The notes beneath the pieces were generated by a model. That model was not told the DNA's origin. It worked only from the letters and a program-made list of their open reading frames with translations, and searched no databases. This document shows positions 15,465 to 22,873 of a stretch of 36,201 nucleotides of DNA, piece after piece (the first letter of the stretch is position 1; each line of letters starts with the position of its first letter). Source of the DNA: Lachnospiraceae bacterium (GTDB lineage Bacteria; Bacillota; Clostridia; Lachnospirales; Lachnospiraceae). The stretch spans positions 1 through 36,201 of the forward strand of contig JAFRXK010000076.1 in the NCBI GenBank assembly GCA_017442865.1, written 5' to 3'. Both the position numbers and the translations under genes were made by a program.

Positions 15465-17642
15465 ATGGCAAAGAATAGTTATTCACGCAAGAGTAATAGC
15501 GCATTAAAGGGCTGGCTCGGTCTTGTTGCAGTTATTCTTGTGATTTGTGCCGTAGGATTCGTAGCATTATTTGGCACAAACAGTATCGGTTCAGGAAGTT
15601 ATTCCGACATCAAGTTAGGACTCGACCTTGCGGGTGGTGTAAGTATTACTTACAGGGCAGTTGACGGCAACCCTACACAGGAAGAGATGAATGATGCAAT
15701 TTATAAGCTTCAGCTTCGTGCTGATACTTACAGTACAGAGGCTCAGGTTTATCAGCAGGGAAGCGACAGCATCTGCGTAGATATCCCTGGCGTCAGCAAT
15801 GCAAATGAGATTCTTGAAGAACTCGGTCAGCCTGGTAGCCTTGAGTTTGTTGACCCGGACGGCAATGTTATCCTTACCGGTGTTGATGTTGCTGAGGCAA
15901 AGGCAGGACAGATTCAGGATGGCAATGGATACGTAGTATTCCTTACATTAACTGAAAACGGCGCAAAGGTTTTTGCAAAAGAGACAGAGGAGCATTTAAA
16001 TCAGGTTATTTCTATTAAGTATAATGGTACACCTGTAAGCCAGCCAAAGGTTAACAGCGTTATCACAGGCGGCAACTGCTACATCGAGGGCATGACAGAT
16101 TATGATTCTGCATCAAAGCTTGCATCAGTTATCAGAATCGGTGCTCTTCCGATAAGTCTTGAAGAGGTTAAGTCTCAGGTTGTAGGCGCTACACTCGGTT
16201 CAGAAGCTATTTCGACAAGTATTAAGGCCGGTATCATTGGTCTTATCGTAGTTGCACTTATTATGATTGCTGTATATCTTCTTCCGGGTATTGCGGCAGT
16301 GCTTGCTTTACTTTTATATGTTGGACTTATCATCGTGCTTATGAGCGCATTTGACGTTACGCTTACCCTTCCGGGTATTGCGGGTATCCTGCTTTCAATC
16401 GGTATGGCAGTTGATGCAAATGTCGTTATTTTCTCACGTATCAGAGAAGAGCTTGCAGCAGGAAAGTCTACAAGAAATGCTATAAAGGACGGCTTCTCAA
16501 AGGCTCTTTCAGCTATCCTTGACGGTAATATCACAACACTTATTGCAGCAGCAATCCTTATCTGGAGAGGTACAGGTCCTATCAAGGGCTTTGCTATCAC
16601 TCTTGCAATCGGTATTGTTTTATCAATGTTTACAGCACTCTTTGTTACAAGATTTATTCTCAAGGCATTTTATAATATCGGTCTTACAAATGACAAGTTA
16701 TATGGCAAGAAGACACTTGACAAGAAGATTAACTTCCTCAGCAAGAAGAACATTTTCTTCATCTGCTCACTGCTTGTTATCGTGGCAGGCTGGATAGGTA
16801 TGGCTGTAAACGGACTCAACAACAAGGGCGTGCTCAACTTCAGCCTTGACTTCGTAGGCGGTACATCAACAAATGTTGATTTCAACGAGGCTTACACACT
16901 TCAGGATGTTAATGATAAGATTATTCCTAAGATCAGAGATATCATCGGTGCTACAGAAAGCGTAGACCCACAGATGGTAAACGGTACAAATGAAGTTATC
17001 TTCAAGACAAGAACACTTACACTTGAAGAGCGTACAGCAATGGAGGAGCTTTTCGTTAAGGACTTTGGCGTAGACAACCAGTCAATTACTGCAGAAAGCA
17101 TCAGTGCTACTGTCGGTAAGGAGATGAAGAGAGATGCGATACTCGCGGTTATCGTTGCAACGATTTGTATGCTTATTTACATCTGGTTCAGATTTAAGGA
17201 TATCAGATTTGCAACAAGTGCTATTATCGCCATCATCCACGATGTGCTTGTAGTTCTTACCTGCTATGCAGTTTTCAGATGGTCGGTTGGTAATACATTT
17301 ATCGCATGTATGCTTACAATCGTAGGTTATACAATCAACTCTACAATCGTTATCTTTGACCGTATCAGAGAGAATCTTGCAATCAAGAGCAAGGAGCAGA
17401 GTATTGCAGACGTTGTAAACACAAGTATCAGCCAGACACTTGGCCGAAGCATACTTACATCACTTACAACCTTCGTAATGGTATTTATATTATTCATCTT
17501 CGGCGTTACCGATATCAAGGAGTTCTGTATGCCGCTTATGGTAGGTATCGTTTGCGGTGCTTACTCATCAGTATGTATCACAGGTGCTCTCTGGTATCTT
17601 ATGAGAACAAAGATTGGCGCTAAGGCAGAGCAGGCAGAGTAA
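15465..17642 (+). CDS. secDF: fused protein translocase subunit SecDF
   Basis: A 725-residue membrane protein behind AAAGGAG. The SecD half begins with one helix and the motif LGLDLAGGVSI, an external P1 domain, then five helices ending with the conserved GMAVDANVVIFSRIREE. The SecF half begins near residue 425 with its own helix, has FSLDFVGGTS, and ends in helices with GYTINSTIVIFDRIREN. It uses the proton gradient to pull secreted proteins through SecYEG. The fusion is common in this bacterial group, and SCIFF genes are often found beside secD/F in Clostridia. Confidence 0.96.
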   Translation: MAKNSYSRKSNSALKGWLGLVAVILVICAVGFVALFGTNSIGSGSYSDIKLGLDLAGGVSITYRAVDGNPTQEEMNDAIYKLQLRADTYSTEAQVYQQGSDSICVDIPGVSNANEILEELGQPGSLEFVDPDGNVILTGVDVAEAKAGQIQDGNGYVVFLTLTENGAKVFAKETEEHLNQVISIKYNGTPVSQPKVNSVITGGNCYIEGMTDYDSASKLASVIRIGALPISLEEVKSQVVGATLGSEAISTSIKAGIIGLIVVALIMIAVYLLPGIAAVLALLLYVGLIIVLMSAFDVTLTLPGIAGILLSIGMAVDANVVIFSRIREELAAGKSTRNAIKDGFSKALSAILDGNITTLIAAAILIWRGTGPIKGFAITLAIGIVLSMFTALFVTRFILKAFYNIGLTNDKLYGKKTLDKKINFLSKKNIFFICSLLVIVAGWIGMAVNGLNNKGVLNFSLDFVGGTSTNVDFNEAYTLQDVNDKIIPKIRDIIGATESVDPQMVNGTNEVIFKTRTLTLEERTAMEELFVKDFGVDNQSITAESISATVGKEMKRDAILAVIVATICMLIYIWFRFKDIRFATSAIIAIIHDVLVVLTCYAVFRWSVGNTFIACMLTIVGYTINSTIVIFDRIRENLAIKSKEQSIADVVNTSISQTLGRSILTSLTTFVMVFILFIFGVTDIKEFCMPLMVGIVCGAYSSVCITGALWYLMRTKIGAKAEQAE

Positions 17643-17676
17643 TATAAATTATAAAAATAAATGACTGAATAAAAAC

Positions 17677-17732
17677 AAACGCGTATTCTGCAGACAGATT
17701 TATGAATCGTGTGCAGGATACGCGTTTATTAT
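17677..17732 (+). terminator. terminator of the SCIFF-secDF operon
   Basis: Arms 17677-17692 and 17712-17727 (AAACGCGTAT...ATACGCGTTT with CTGCA/TGCAG inside) form a 16-bp stem with one G-U pair, followed by TATT. Confidence 0.8.
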
Positions 17733-17781
17733 AACAAGAAAATATTATTTTTAGCAGGGAAACAGTTTTAAAAACAAAGTG

Positions 17782-17809
17782 TTGTATTTCCTTAAAAAGT
17801 TGGTATAAC
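17782..17809 (+). promoter_or_regulatory. possible promoter of a short transcript
   Basis: TTGTAT (17782-17787), 16 bases, TATAAC (17804-17809). Confidence 0.45.
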
Positions 17810-17814
17810 ATAAA

Positions 17815-17957
17815 TATAAGAGGCAATCGCCACAGAGTGGTTGACCATGTTTTTAGAAGAAAACCTTTCCAGACCGGCCAAAACGGCGATGCTGATACAG
17901 AAGCTTTTTTCGTCATAGTATTTCTGATGCATGGTCAGAAGTACTATGGCGTTTTTA
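17815..17957 (+). ncRNA. candidate ~140-base RNA with a 23-codon frame
   Basis: The interval runs from the putative promoter at 17782-17809 to a strong terminator at 17911-17957. It contains an open frame at 17847-17918 (begins MFLEENLSRP, 23 residues) that lacks a good ribosome binding site and ends inside the terminator stem. It could be a regulatory RNA, a tiny gene or a degraded gene end. No known RNA family was recognised. Confidence 0.35.
17911..17957 (+). terminator. strong terminator hairpin
   Basis: A 17-bp stem, 17911-17927 with 17935-17951, including two G-U pairs, then TTTTTATT. Confidence 0.8.
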
Positions 17958-17986
17958 TTGACATAACTTCAATACTGTGCTATAAT
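17958..17986 (+). promoter_or_regulatory. consensus promoter of the CPBP gene
   Basis: TTGACA (17958-17963), 17 bases, TATAAT (17981-17986). It starts inside the T-run of the preceding terminator. Confidence 0.85.
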
Positions 17987-18050
17987 TGCTACTAATAAAA
18001 ATTGGAATTTGCTAGGATAATGCGATTGGAGATATATCGGAGATTGATAT

Positions 18051-18782
18051 ATGGGAGCTAATTTAATAAGTAAAAATAAATATTTAATTGCATCTGTTTT
18101 GATTGCAGTATTGTATGCGGTGCAGTTTTTATTTAGCCGTATAGGTTGGTACATTGCCGCATTATTTGATTGTTCTTCCATAGATAGTGACAATTTGTTT
18201 GCACAAGTGTCAATTCATCATATTGTTCAGATGATATTTGCAATAGCAGCAATATTCCTGCTATATATGTTCAAAAATATCAATGGTTTCAAGCTTCATC
18301 CTAAATATGATGCCAAAGGCATAAAGTATACTGTGATTTTCTGCGCCGTTTTGGGCTTATATTACCTCATTATTTATATTATTGGAAGCTTTACTCATAC
18401 TATAAATACATACGACTATGAATTGAACCATACTAATATTATAGGTACATTAGGGTTTCAATTATTCCTTTCGGGACCATCAGAAGAGATCCTCTTTAGG
18501 TCATTGCCCATAACATTGCTCTTATATGCTCTAAAATCTGATAGCAGGAAAGATCAAATGATAGCTGTTATCAGTACCGCTATGCTATTTGGTCTGGCAC
18601 ATATTAATGTTTTCACATTCTCTGTACCGGTGTTCCAAGTGTGCTATGCATTTGTCCTTGGAATTGTCTATGGTATTACATTTATCAGAACAAAGAGTGT
18701 TATCTATCCGATGATAATGCACAGTTTGAGTAATGTGATCTCAGTGGGCGGATGCTATTTGTATATGTTATATGACAGATAA
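18051..18782 (+). CDS. CPBP family intramembrane metalloprotease
   Basis: A 243-residue protein with six to eight predicted membrane helices. The active-site motif SEEILFR gives Glu145, Glu146 and Arg150; FGLAH (His184) and MIMHSLSN (His224, Asn228) complete the CAAX-protease/bacteriocin-processing (CPBP, Abi) signature. Such proteins cleave membrane peptides or give immunity to bacteriocins. It stands alone with a perfect promoter and its own terminator, so the context does not name a target. CGGAG precedes the ATG by about nine bases. Confidence 0.9.
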   Translation: MGANLISKNKYLIASVLIAVLYAVQFLFSRIGWYIAALFDCSSIDSDNLFAQVSIHHIVQMIFAIAAIFLLYMFKNINGFKLHPKYDAKGIKYTVIFCAVLGLYYLIIYIIGSFTHTINTYDYELNHTNIIGTLGFQLFLSGPSEEILFRSLPITLLLYALKSDSRKDQMIAVISTAMLFGLAHINVFTFSVPVFQVCYAFVLGIVYGITFIRTKSVIYPMIMHSLSNVISVGGCYLYMLYDR

Positions 18783-18817
18783 ATTCTGATTTATATTAGC
18801 CACCGAAAAAACACAAT

Positions 18818-18849
18818 GCCCCTTAGCACTATGAAAAACGCTAAGGGGC
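18818..18849. terminator. bidirectional terminator
   Basis: GCCCCTTAGC (18818-18827) pairs with GCTAAGGGGC (18840-18849). On the minus strand the stem leads to a T-run (GTGTTTTTT), so it can end the toxin mRNA as well as the CPBP mRNA. Confidence 0.8.
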
Positions 18850-18899
18850 TAAACTTCTATATGGGTATCCGACTAAGTACAGGGAAGGTTTTTTCTACT

Positions 18900-18989
18900 T
18901 TAATGACATATCAGATAGATGAATGTCAGTAGTGCCAACAGAAACATTCCAAAAGACATTATGTCTTTAAAATCGAAAATGTTCTTCAT
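18900..18989 (-). CDS. putative holin-like type I toxin, 29 residues
   Basis: The peptide begins MKNIFDFKDIMSFGMF and continues as one hydrophobic helix ending in Cys-His. A short polar start, the IMSFGMFLLALLTF core and a single membrane helix match the putative holin-like toxins of Firmicutes type I systems (TxpA/Hol_Tox kind). AAGGTG lies six bases before ATG 18989; a second ATG at 18995 would add two residues but is too close to it. A minus-strand promoter (19072-19100) and terminator (18818-18849) frame it. Such toxins are usually silenced by an antisense RNA. Confidence 0.6.
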   Translation of the reverse strand: MKNIFDFKDIMSFGMFLLALLTFIYLICH

Positions 18990-19046
18990 AAGCATCACCT
19001 TCATTCTATGTAAGATGGAGGTCAGCCACCCTGTAACACGATTGCC

Positions 19047-19078
19047 GGCAGCCGTAAGGCTGCTTGATTTTATTTTAT
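19047..19078 (+). terminator. rightward terminator opposite the toxin leader
   Basis: GCAGCC-GTAA-GGCTGC followed by TTGATTTTATTTT on the plus strand. It lies within the 5' leader of the minus-strand toxin mRNA, as would be expected for the end of an antisense RNA. Confidence 0.5.
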
Positions 19079-19100
19079 ATTAAAAAAAGATATTGTACAA
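19072..19100 (-). promoter_or_regulatory. likely toxin promoter
   Basis: On the minus strand TTGTAC (19095-19100), 17 bases, TAAAAT (19072-19077), about 85 bases upstream of the toxin start, which leaves a structured leader. Confidence 0.5.
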
Positions 19101-19166
19101 GCCATGTGAACAAAGTCCGCAACAAATTGCAAAAACCTCAACTTATAACAAAGTCATAGAAATATA

Positions 19167-19196
19167 TTGACAATCCCTGCGTATTAATTATATTAT
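19167..19196 (+). promoter_or_regulatory. promoter of the 52-residue membrane peptide
   Basis: TTGACA (19167-19172), 18 bases, TATTAT (19191-19196). Confidence 0.65.
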
Positions 19197-19276
19197 GTAC
19201 AAAATATAAGATATAAAACTTATATGGGTTTTGATAACATGATGTACTATATTAATATTTTTAAGGAGATTGTGGA

Positions 19277-19435
19277 ATGAATAGAATAAAGGCATTGGCG
19301 GTTATAGAATTTGCAATACTTATTTCATTAGGAAGTGTAATTACCAAGATAGACTACTTTTGGATAGCCGGTTTGGTTGTGGGATTTGTCGGATTGATAA
19401 TGGCATTTACAAATGAAGAAGAAAATGAATCATAA
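19277..19435 (+). CDS. small two-helix membrane peptide
   Basis: A 52-residue peptide starting behind AAGGAG. Residues about 6-22 (ALAVIEFAILISLGSVI) and 28-44 (FWIAGLVVGFVGLIMAF) are hydrophobic and separated by a short loop KIDY; the tail is acidic (NEEENES). It has its own promoter and an 80-base leader. No family recognised. Good start signals and a clean two-helix hairpin shape argue that it is a real small protein. Confidence 0.65.
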   Translation: MNRIKALAVIEFAILISLGSVITKIDYFWIAGLVVGFVGLIMAFTNEEENES

Positions 19436-19585
19436 AAAAGTTATATTAAGGCTTTAAGAATTTTATCTTCATAAAGTTTATTCCTTTTTTATTTCTTTTT
19501 AAACTTGCTTTAAGGTTGCACGTTTATATTTAGTACAAGATAACTGATAAGACATCAGACCAAAGCATGAAAGGAGAAATAATTT

Positions 19586-21034
19586 ATGAAGAGATATAAT
19601 TTAAAAAGCAGAATGATGACTATAATTGCTGTTTTAGTGACAGTAATTACGATACTGACAGGATGCGCCGGTTCAGGCACATTAAAGACCGACATGATAA
19701 ATAATGCGCAAAGCGAGACTGTACAGACAGAGAGCGTGTTAAGTGAAGAGGTGGCTGCGCAGACAGAGGAAGAGAAAGCATTAAGCGAAGCAGAAGAAAT
19801 ACAGAGCGTGGAAGTGAATACAAACGATGAAGTAGACACACAGACTGAAAACAGTGCGGCTGACGATTCTAAGGAAGTTGTCGCCGTGGCAAATACGACG
19901 ACGGACGGAATTATAAATGCTGAGAGCATTTTTACAAAGAGAGATTTAACACAGACGGCAGACCTTTCTGAAGCAGTTTATTATACGGTAAATGACGGTG
20001 AGGACATTTACATTGATAAAGAGGGCGTGTATGTATTTGCGGGAAGCGCGAAAGAGGTAACGATTTATGTTGAAGCGGCGTCCGATGCTAAGGTGCAGCT
20101 GGTATTTGACGGAGCAGACATTACAAACTCTGATTTTCCTTGTGTTTATGTAAAAAGCGGCGATAAGGTGTTTATTACGACGAGTGCGGACAGCGCGCTT
20201 ACGGTTACTGGAAGCTTTACGGCGGATGATTCAGTTAATACTGATGCAGTAATTTTCTCACGCTCTGACATTACCTTAAACGGAACGGCGACGCTTAGCA
20301 TCAGCTCGACTGACAATGGCATAGCCGGAAAGGATGATGTAAAAGTAACCGGCGGAACATACGAAATCACCGCAAAATCTAAGGCGATAGAGGCAAATGA
20401 TTCAATATGCATTTCGGATGGCACATTTATAATAAATGCGGGCACGGATGGCTTACATGCCGAAAATGAGGATGATGATTCGCTCGGATACATTTATATT
20501 TGCGGCGGCACATTTACCATAAATGCAGGGGATGATGCGATACATGCGGTTTCGGTTGTACAGATTGACGACGGCACATTTACCATAAAAGCGGCTGAGG
20601 GAATTGAAGGAACATACCTCCAGATAAATGGCGGAGCTATTGACATTTATGCGACTGACGATGGCTTCAATGCAGCAAAAAAATCCGGCTCGTATTATCC
20701 GACTATTGAAATAAATGATGGTGAAATCACAGTATCAATGGCATCAGGTGATACTGACGGCATTGATTCAAATGGCAATATTATTGTAAATGGCGGCACG
20801 ATTAATGTAACAGGAAGCTCGACCTTTGACTGTGACGGAAATGCAGAGTACAACGGCGGTACGATAATTGTGAATGGACAGCAGGTTAATTCGATTCCAA
20901 CCCAGATGATGGGCGGCATGGGTCAGGGCGGCATGAACCAGGGCGGTCAGATGGGCGGAATGGGTCAGGACGGCATGATGGGCGGCATGAACCAAGGCGG
21001 CATGATGGGTGGAAACGGCGGCAGAAGAAGATAA
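19586..21034 (+). CDS. carbohydrate-binding lipoprotein, Cthe_2159/DUF4353 type
   Basis: A 482-residue protein behind AAAGGAGA. A signal peptide ends in ILTGC with Cys27 for lipidation. Residues 30-110 are an acidic Thr/Glu linker. From about 125 to 435 there are repeated strands of the type GGTFTINAGDDAIHA and NGGTINVTGS, the beta-helix pattern of the Cthe_2159 family (PF14262), whose founding member binds cellulose and pectic acid with calcium. The C-terminal 45 residues are Gly, Met and Gln repeats ending in Arg. It is outside the cell, probably holding plant or host glycans. It stands alone, with a terminator at 21093. Confidence 0.85.
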   Translation: MKRYNLKSRMMTIIAVLVTVITILTGCAGSGTLKTDMINNAQSETVQTESVLSEEVAAQTEEEKALSEAEEIQSVEVNTNDEVDTQTENSAADDSKEVVAVANTTTDGIINAESIFTKRDLTQTADLSEAVYYTVNDGEDIYIDKEGVYVFAGSAKEVTIYVEAASDAKVQLVFDGADITNSDFPCVYVKSGDKVFITTSADSALTVTGSFTADDSVNTDAVIFSRSDITLNGTATLSISSTDNGIAGKDDVKVTGGTYEITAKSKAIEANDSICISDGTFIINAGTDGLHAENEDDDSLGYIYICGGTFTINAGDDAIHAVSVVQIDDGTFTIKAAEGIEGTYLQINGGAIDIYATDDGFNAAKKSGSYYPTIEINDGEITVSMASGDTDGIDSNGNIIVNGGTINVTGSSTFDCDGNAEYNGGTIIVNGQQVNSIPTQMMGGMGQGGMNQGGQMGGMGQDGMMGGMNQGGMMGGNGGRRR

Positions 21035-21092
21035 TATAGCAATTTGTGTCTTTTGCATGGAATATTGATGAATTATATTTTTACAAAAGTGG

Positions 21093-21122
21093 AGACCGGC
21101 GCAATACCGGTCTTTATTTTTT
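21093..21122 (+). terminator. terminator
   Basis: AGACCGG (21093-21099) pairs with CCGGTCT (21107-21113), followed by TTATTTTTTT. Confidence 0.85.
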
Positions 21123-21124
21123 TC

Positions 21125-21153
21125 TTGACCTTATCACTATATACATTTATAAT
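21125..21153 (+). promoter_or_regulatory. promoter of the gntR gene
   Basis: TTGACC (21125-21130), 17 bases, TATAAT (21148-21153). ACAACA (21165) and TGTTGT (21187) downstream may be operator arms. Confidence 0.7.
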
Positions 21154-21236
21154 AATAATATGCTAACAACATAACTATTTAACCTGTGTTGTGTGTGCGG
21201 ACAGGTGCTTGATGTATATTATGAAGGAGAACGTGT

Positions 21237-21608
21237 ATGGACAATATTATTGATAATGTACCGATTTATGTCAGAATTGCTGAGGGAATCAAGGACCATA
21301 TATTAATGGGCGATTTGAAGGAAGGCGAGCAGGTGATTTCCACGACGCAGCTTTCCAAGGAATACAATATAAGCATTGCAACTGTTAATAAGGGAATAAA
21401 TATGCTTGTGCTTGAGGGCGTTTTGTTTAAAAAGCGCGGTATTGGCATGTTCGTTGCTGAAGGAGCAGTGGAAAGACTTATACGCGAGAGACGCGCTGTG
21501 TTTAAAGAGCAGTATGTTGAAAAGCTTTTAGTCGAGGCAAAGAGGCTGCGGTATTCTGTGGATGAGCTGCAGCAGATTGTGCGGGAGGTCTATGAAGAGC
21601 AGCAGTAG
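21237..21608 (+). CDS. GntR family (YtrA-like) regulator, orphan
   Basis: A 123-residue protein behind GAAGGAGAA. Residues 8-75 form the GntR winged helix: IYVRIAEGIKDHILMGDLKEGEQV, then STTQLSKEYNISIATVNKGINMLVLEGVL and KKRGIGMFV. The short helical C-terminus is typical of the YtrA subfamily, which normally represses an adjacent ABC transporter operon. Here no transporter follows; the next gene is the proline-heptad protein 490 bases away behind a terminator. It may act elsewhere or only on itself. The last ~35 bases are imperfectly duplicated downstream (21636-21670). Confidence 0.9.
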   Translation: MDNIIDNVPIYVRIAEGIKDHILMGDLKEGEQVISTTQLSKEYNISIATVNKGINMLVLEGVLFKKRGIGMFVAEGAVERLIRERRAVFKEQYVEKLLVEAKRLRYSVDELQQIVREVYEEQQ

Positions 21609-21727
21609 ACCGAATATGGCATGTGAAAAAAAGTGGCAGATTGTAGGAAGGGTCTGTGAAGAGCAGTAGTGGTGAAAACAATTCGTAAAGAACAGTCGAT
21701 ATTAAAATAAATAATATAAATCAAAGC

Positions 21728-21770
21728 GGGCAAGATATGGTTATCTGTATCTTGTCTGTTTTTTATATTT
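21728..21770 (+). terminator. terminator of gntR
   Basis: GGGCAAGATA (21728-21737) pairs with TATCTTGTCT (21748-21757, two G-U pairs), then GTTTTTTATATTT. Confidence 0.75.
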
Positions 21771-21929
21771 ATTGAAATTATGCTGCAATGTATGTGAAAC
21801 ATCTTATTTTATATTAATGGAAGAGTATCTGATAAGGTAAAAAACAGGCATTTTTATATAAAAACGCTTGTGGTTATATACATATATACATAACCTATTA
21901 ATTATTTAAAAAAATATGTGCAAAACCTA

Positions 21930-21958
21930 TTGACAAACTAACAAATAGGGTGTATATA
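21930..21958 (+). promoter_or_regulatory. promoter of the proline-heptad protein
   Basis: TTGACA (21930-21935), 17 bases, TATATA (21953-21958) preceded by TG. The leader that follows has a strong hairpin GTGGTCTG/CAGACCAC (about 22047-22067). Confidence 0.7.
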
Positions 21959-22095
21959 TAAATCATACAAGCCGTCCGGCGTGTTTTACATAGATTCCAC
22001 AGGCATGGCAAATAGCCTGCCTGCTGTTCACCAAATAGCACATAGTGGTCTGTGTGACAGACCACAGAATAGAAAGTAAAAAGGGAGATGTTATT

Positions 22096-22500
22096 ATGAA
22101 TAACCAGAGAGTAGGAGATTTAAAGACAAAATTAGTACCAATTGCATTATTACTTGCATTAATTGCAACAGCTGTTTCGGTGGTGACAGAATTTGTGCCG
22201 ACAGCATTAGGCTTTCTACCAATCCTTTTAGGATATATACCGGTAGTCGTAGGTTTATTCCCGATACTTGTAGAATTCATACCGATAGTCGTAGGTTTAT
22301 TCCCGATACTTGTAGAATTCATACCGATAGCTGTAGGCTGGTTCCCGGTAGTTATAGAATTCATACCGATAGCCGTAGGCTGGTTCCCGGTAGTTATAGA
22401 ATTCATACCTGTAGCAGTAGCATATATACCGGTAGTTGTAGGCAATTACATTCCACCACAATTATTCGAATCAATAGCATTAATTTTCCCGACTTGCTAA
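22096..22500 (+). CDS. hydrophobic protein with proline every seventh residue
   Basis: A 134-residue protein from ATG 22096, set by AAGGGAGATG just upstream. After a basic N-terminus (residues 1-12) and a membrane helix (about 13-31), twelve prolines occur at 35, 42, 49 and so on to 112, each in a heptad of the type x-[GE]-[FWLY]-[IFLV]-P-[IV]-x. Glu and Gly alternate three residues before Pro, giving a 14-residue super-repeat with Glu60, 74, 88 and 102 inside an otherwise fully hydrophobic stretch. It ends in FPTC with a terminal Cys. No family recognised; probably membrane embedded. It has its own promoter and a strong terminator downstream. Confidence 0.7.
   Translation: MNNQRVGDLKTKLVPIALLLALIATAVSVVTEFVPTALGFLPILLGYIPVVVGLFPILVEFIPIVVGLFPILVEFIPIAVGWFPVVIEFIPIAVGWFPVVIEFIPVAVAYIPVVVGNYIPPQLFESIALIFPTC
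22246..22413 (+). repeat. four 42-bp tandem repeats within the heptad gene
   Basis: Units start at 22246, 22288, 22330 and 22372. Units 1-2 are identical or nearly so, as are 3-4, each carrying TAGAATTCATACCGATA. Flanking sequence contains more diverged units. Confidence 0.85.
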
Positions 22501-22612
22501 TTACTCGCACGTTACGGTGCTTAATTCGGTAAAAGCACATATTTATACAAAACTACATTTATTTTTTCTTATGGGGTTAGGCTTGATTAATATATTTTAT
22601 CAAGTACGAAGC

Positions 22613-22670
22613 TTCGGCGCCGCAAAGTATTTCTATATCAGTGAAATACTTTGCGGCGCCGAACTTTTTA
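22613..22670. terminator. very strong hairpin terminator
   Basis: A perfect 21-bp stem (22613-22633 with 22643-22663), core GGCGCCGCAAAG/CTTTGCGGCGCC, loop of 9, followed by CTTTTTATG. Confidence 0.85.
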
Positions 22671-22731
22671 TGAAAAATAATAAATTATCTGTGCTGAATA
22701 AATCTGGTGCCGGTGATTTGCAAAATTGATG

Positions 22732-22760
22732 TTGAAAGATATTTGATATTTGCTTATACT
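22732..22760 (+). promoter_or_regulatory. promoter of tgt-yajC
   Basis: TTGAAA (22732-22737), 17 bases, TATACT (22755-22760). Confidence 0.6.
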
Positions 22761-22873
22761 TGTATAGAAGCAGCTTAAAGTGATTTTTGCAGGATAAGAA
22801 AATGCTTATAAGCTTGGAAAGAGTATGACCATAGTGTTTTTGCCGCCGGTGCAGGCGGGGGAGTGGAGATTTT

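Larger units (their letters stand above)
21609..22095. other. gene-free stretch with duplicated gene end, terminator and leader
   Basis: It contains an imperfect copy (21636-21670) of the gntR 3' end (21572-21608), the terminator at 21728-21770, AT-rich sequence with no features, and then the promoter and 135-base structured leader of the next gene. Confidence 0.6.
22501..22873. other. gene-free stretch before tgt
   Basis: Holds a small GCAC/GTGC hairpin after the stop, a terminator at 22613-22670, the tgt promoter at 22732-22760 and about 110 bases of leader. No gene seen. Confidence 0.6.
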
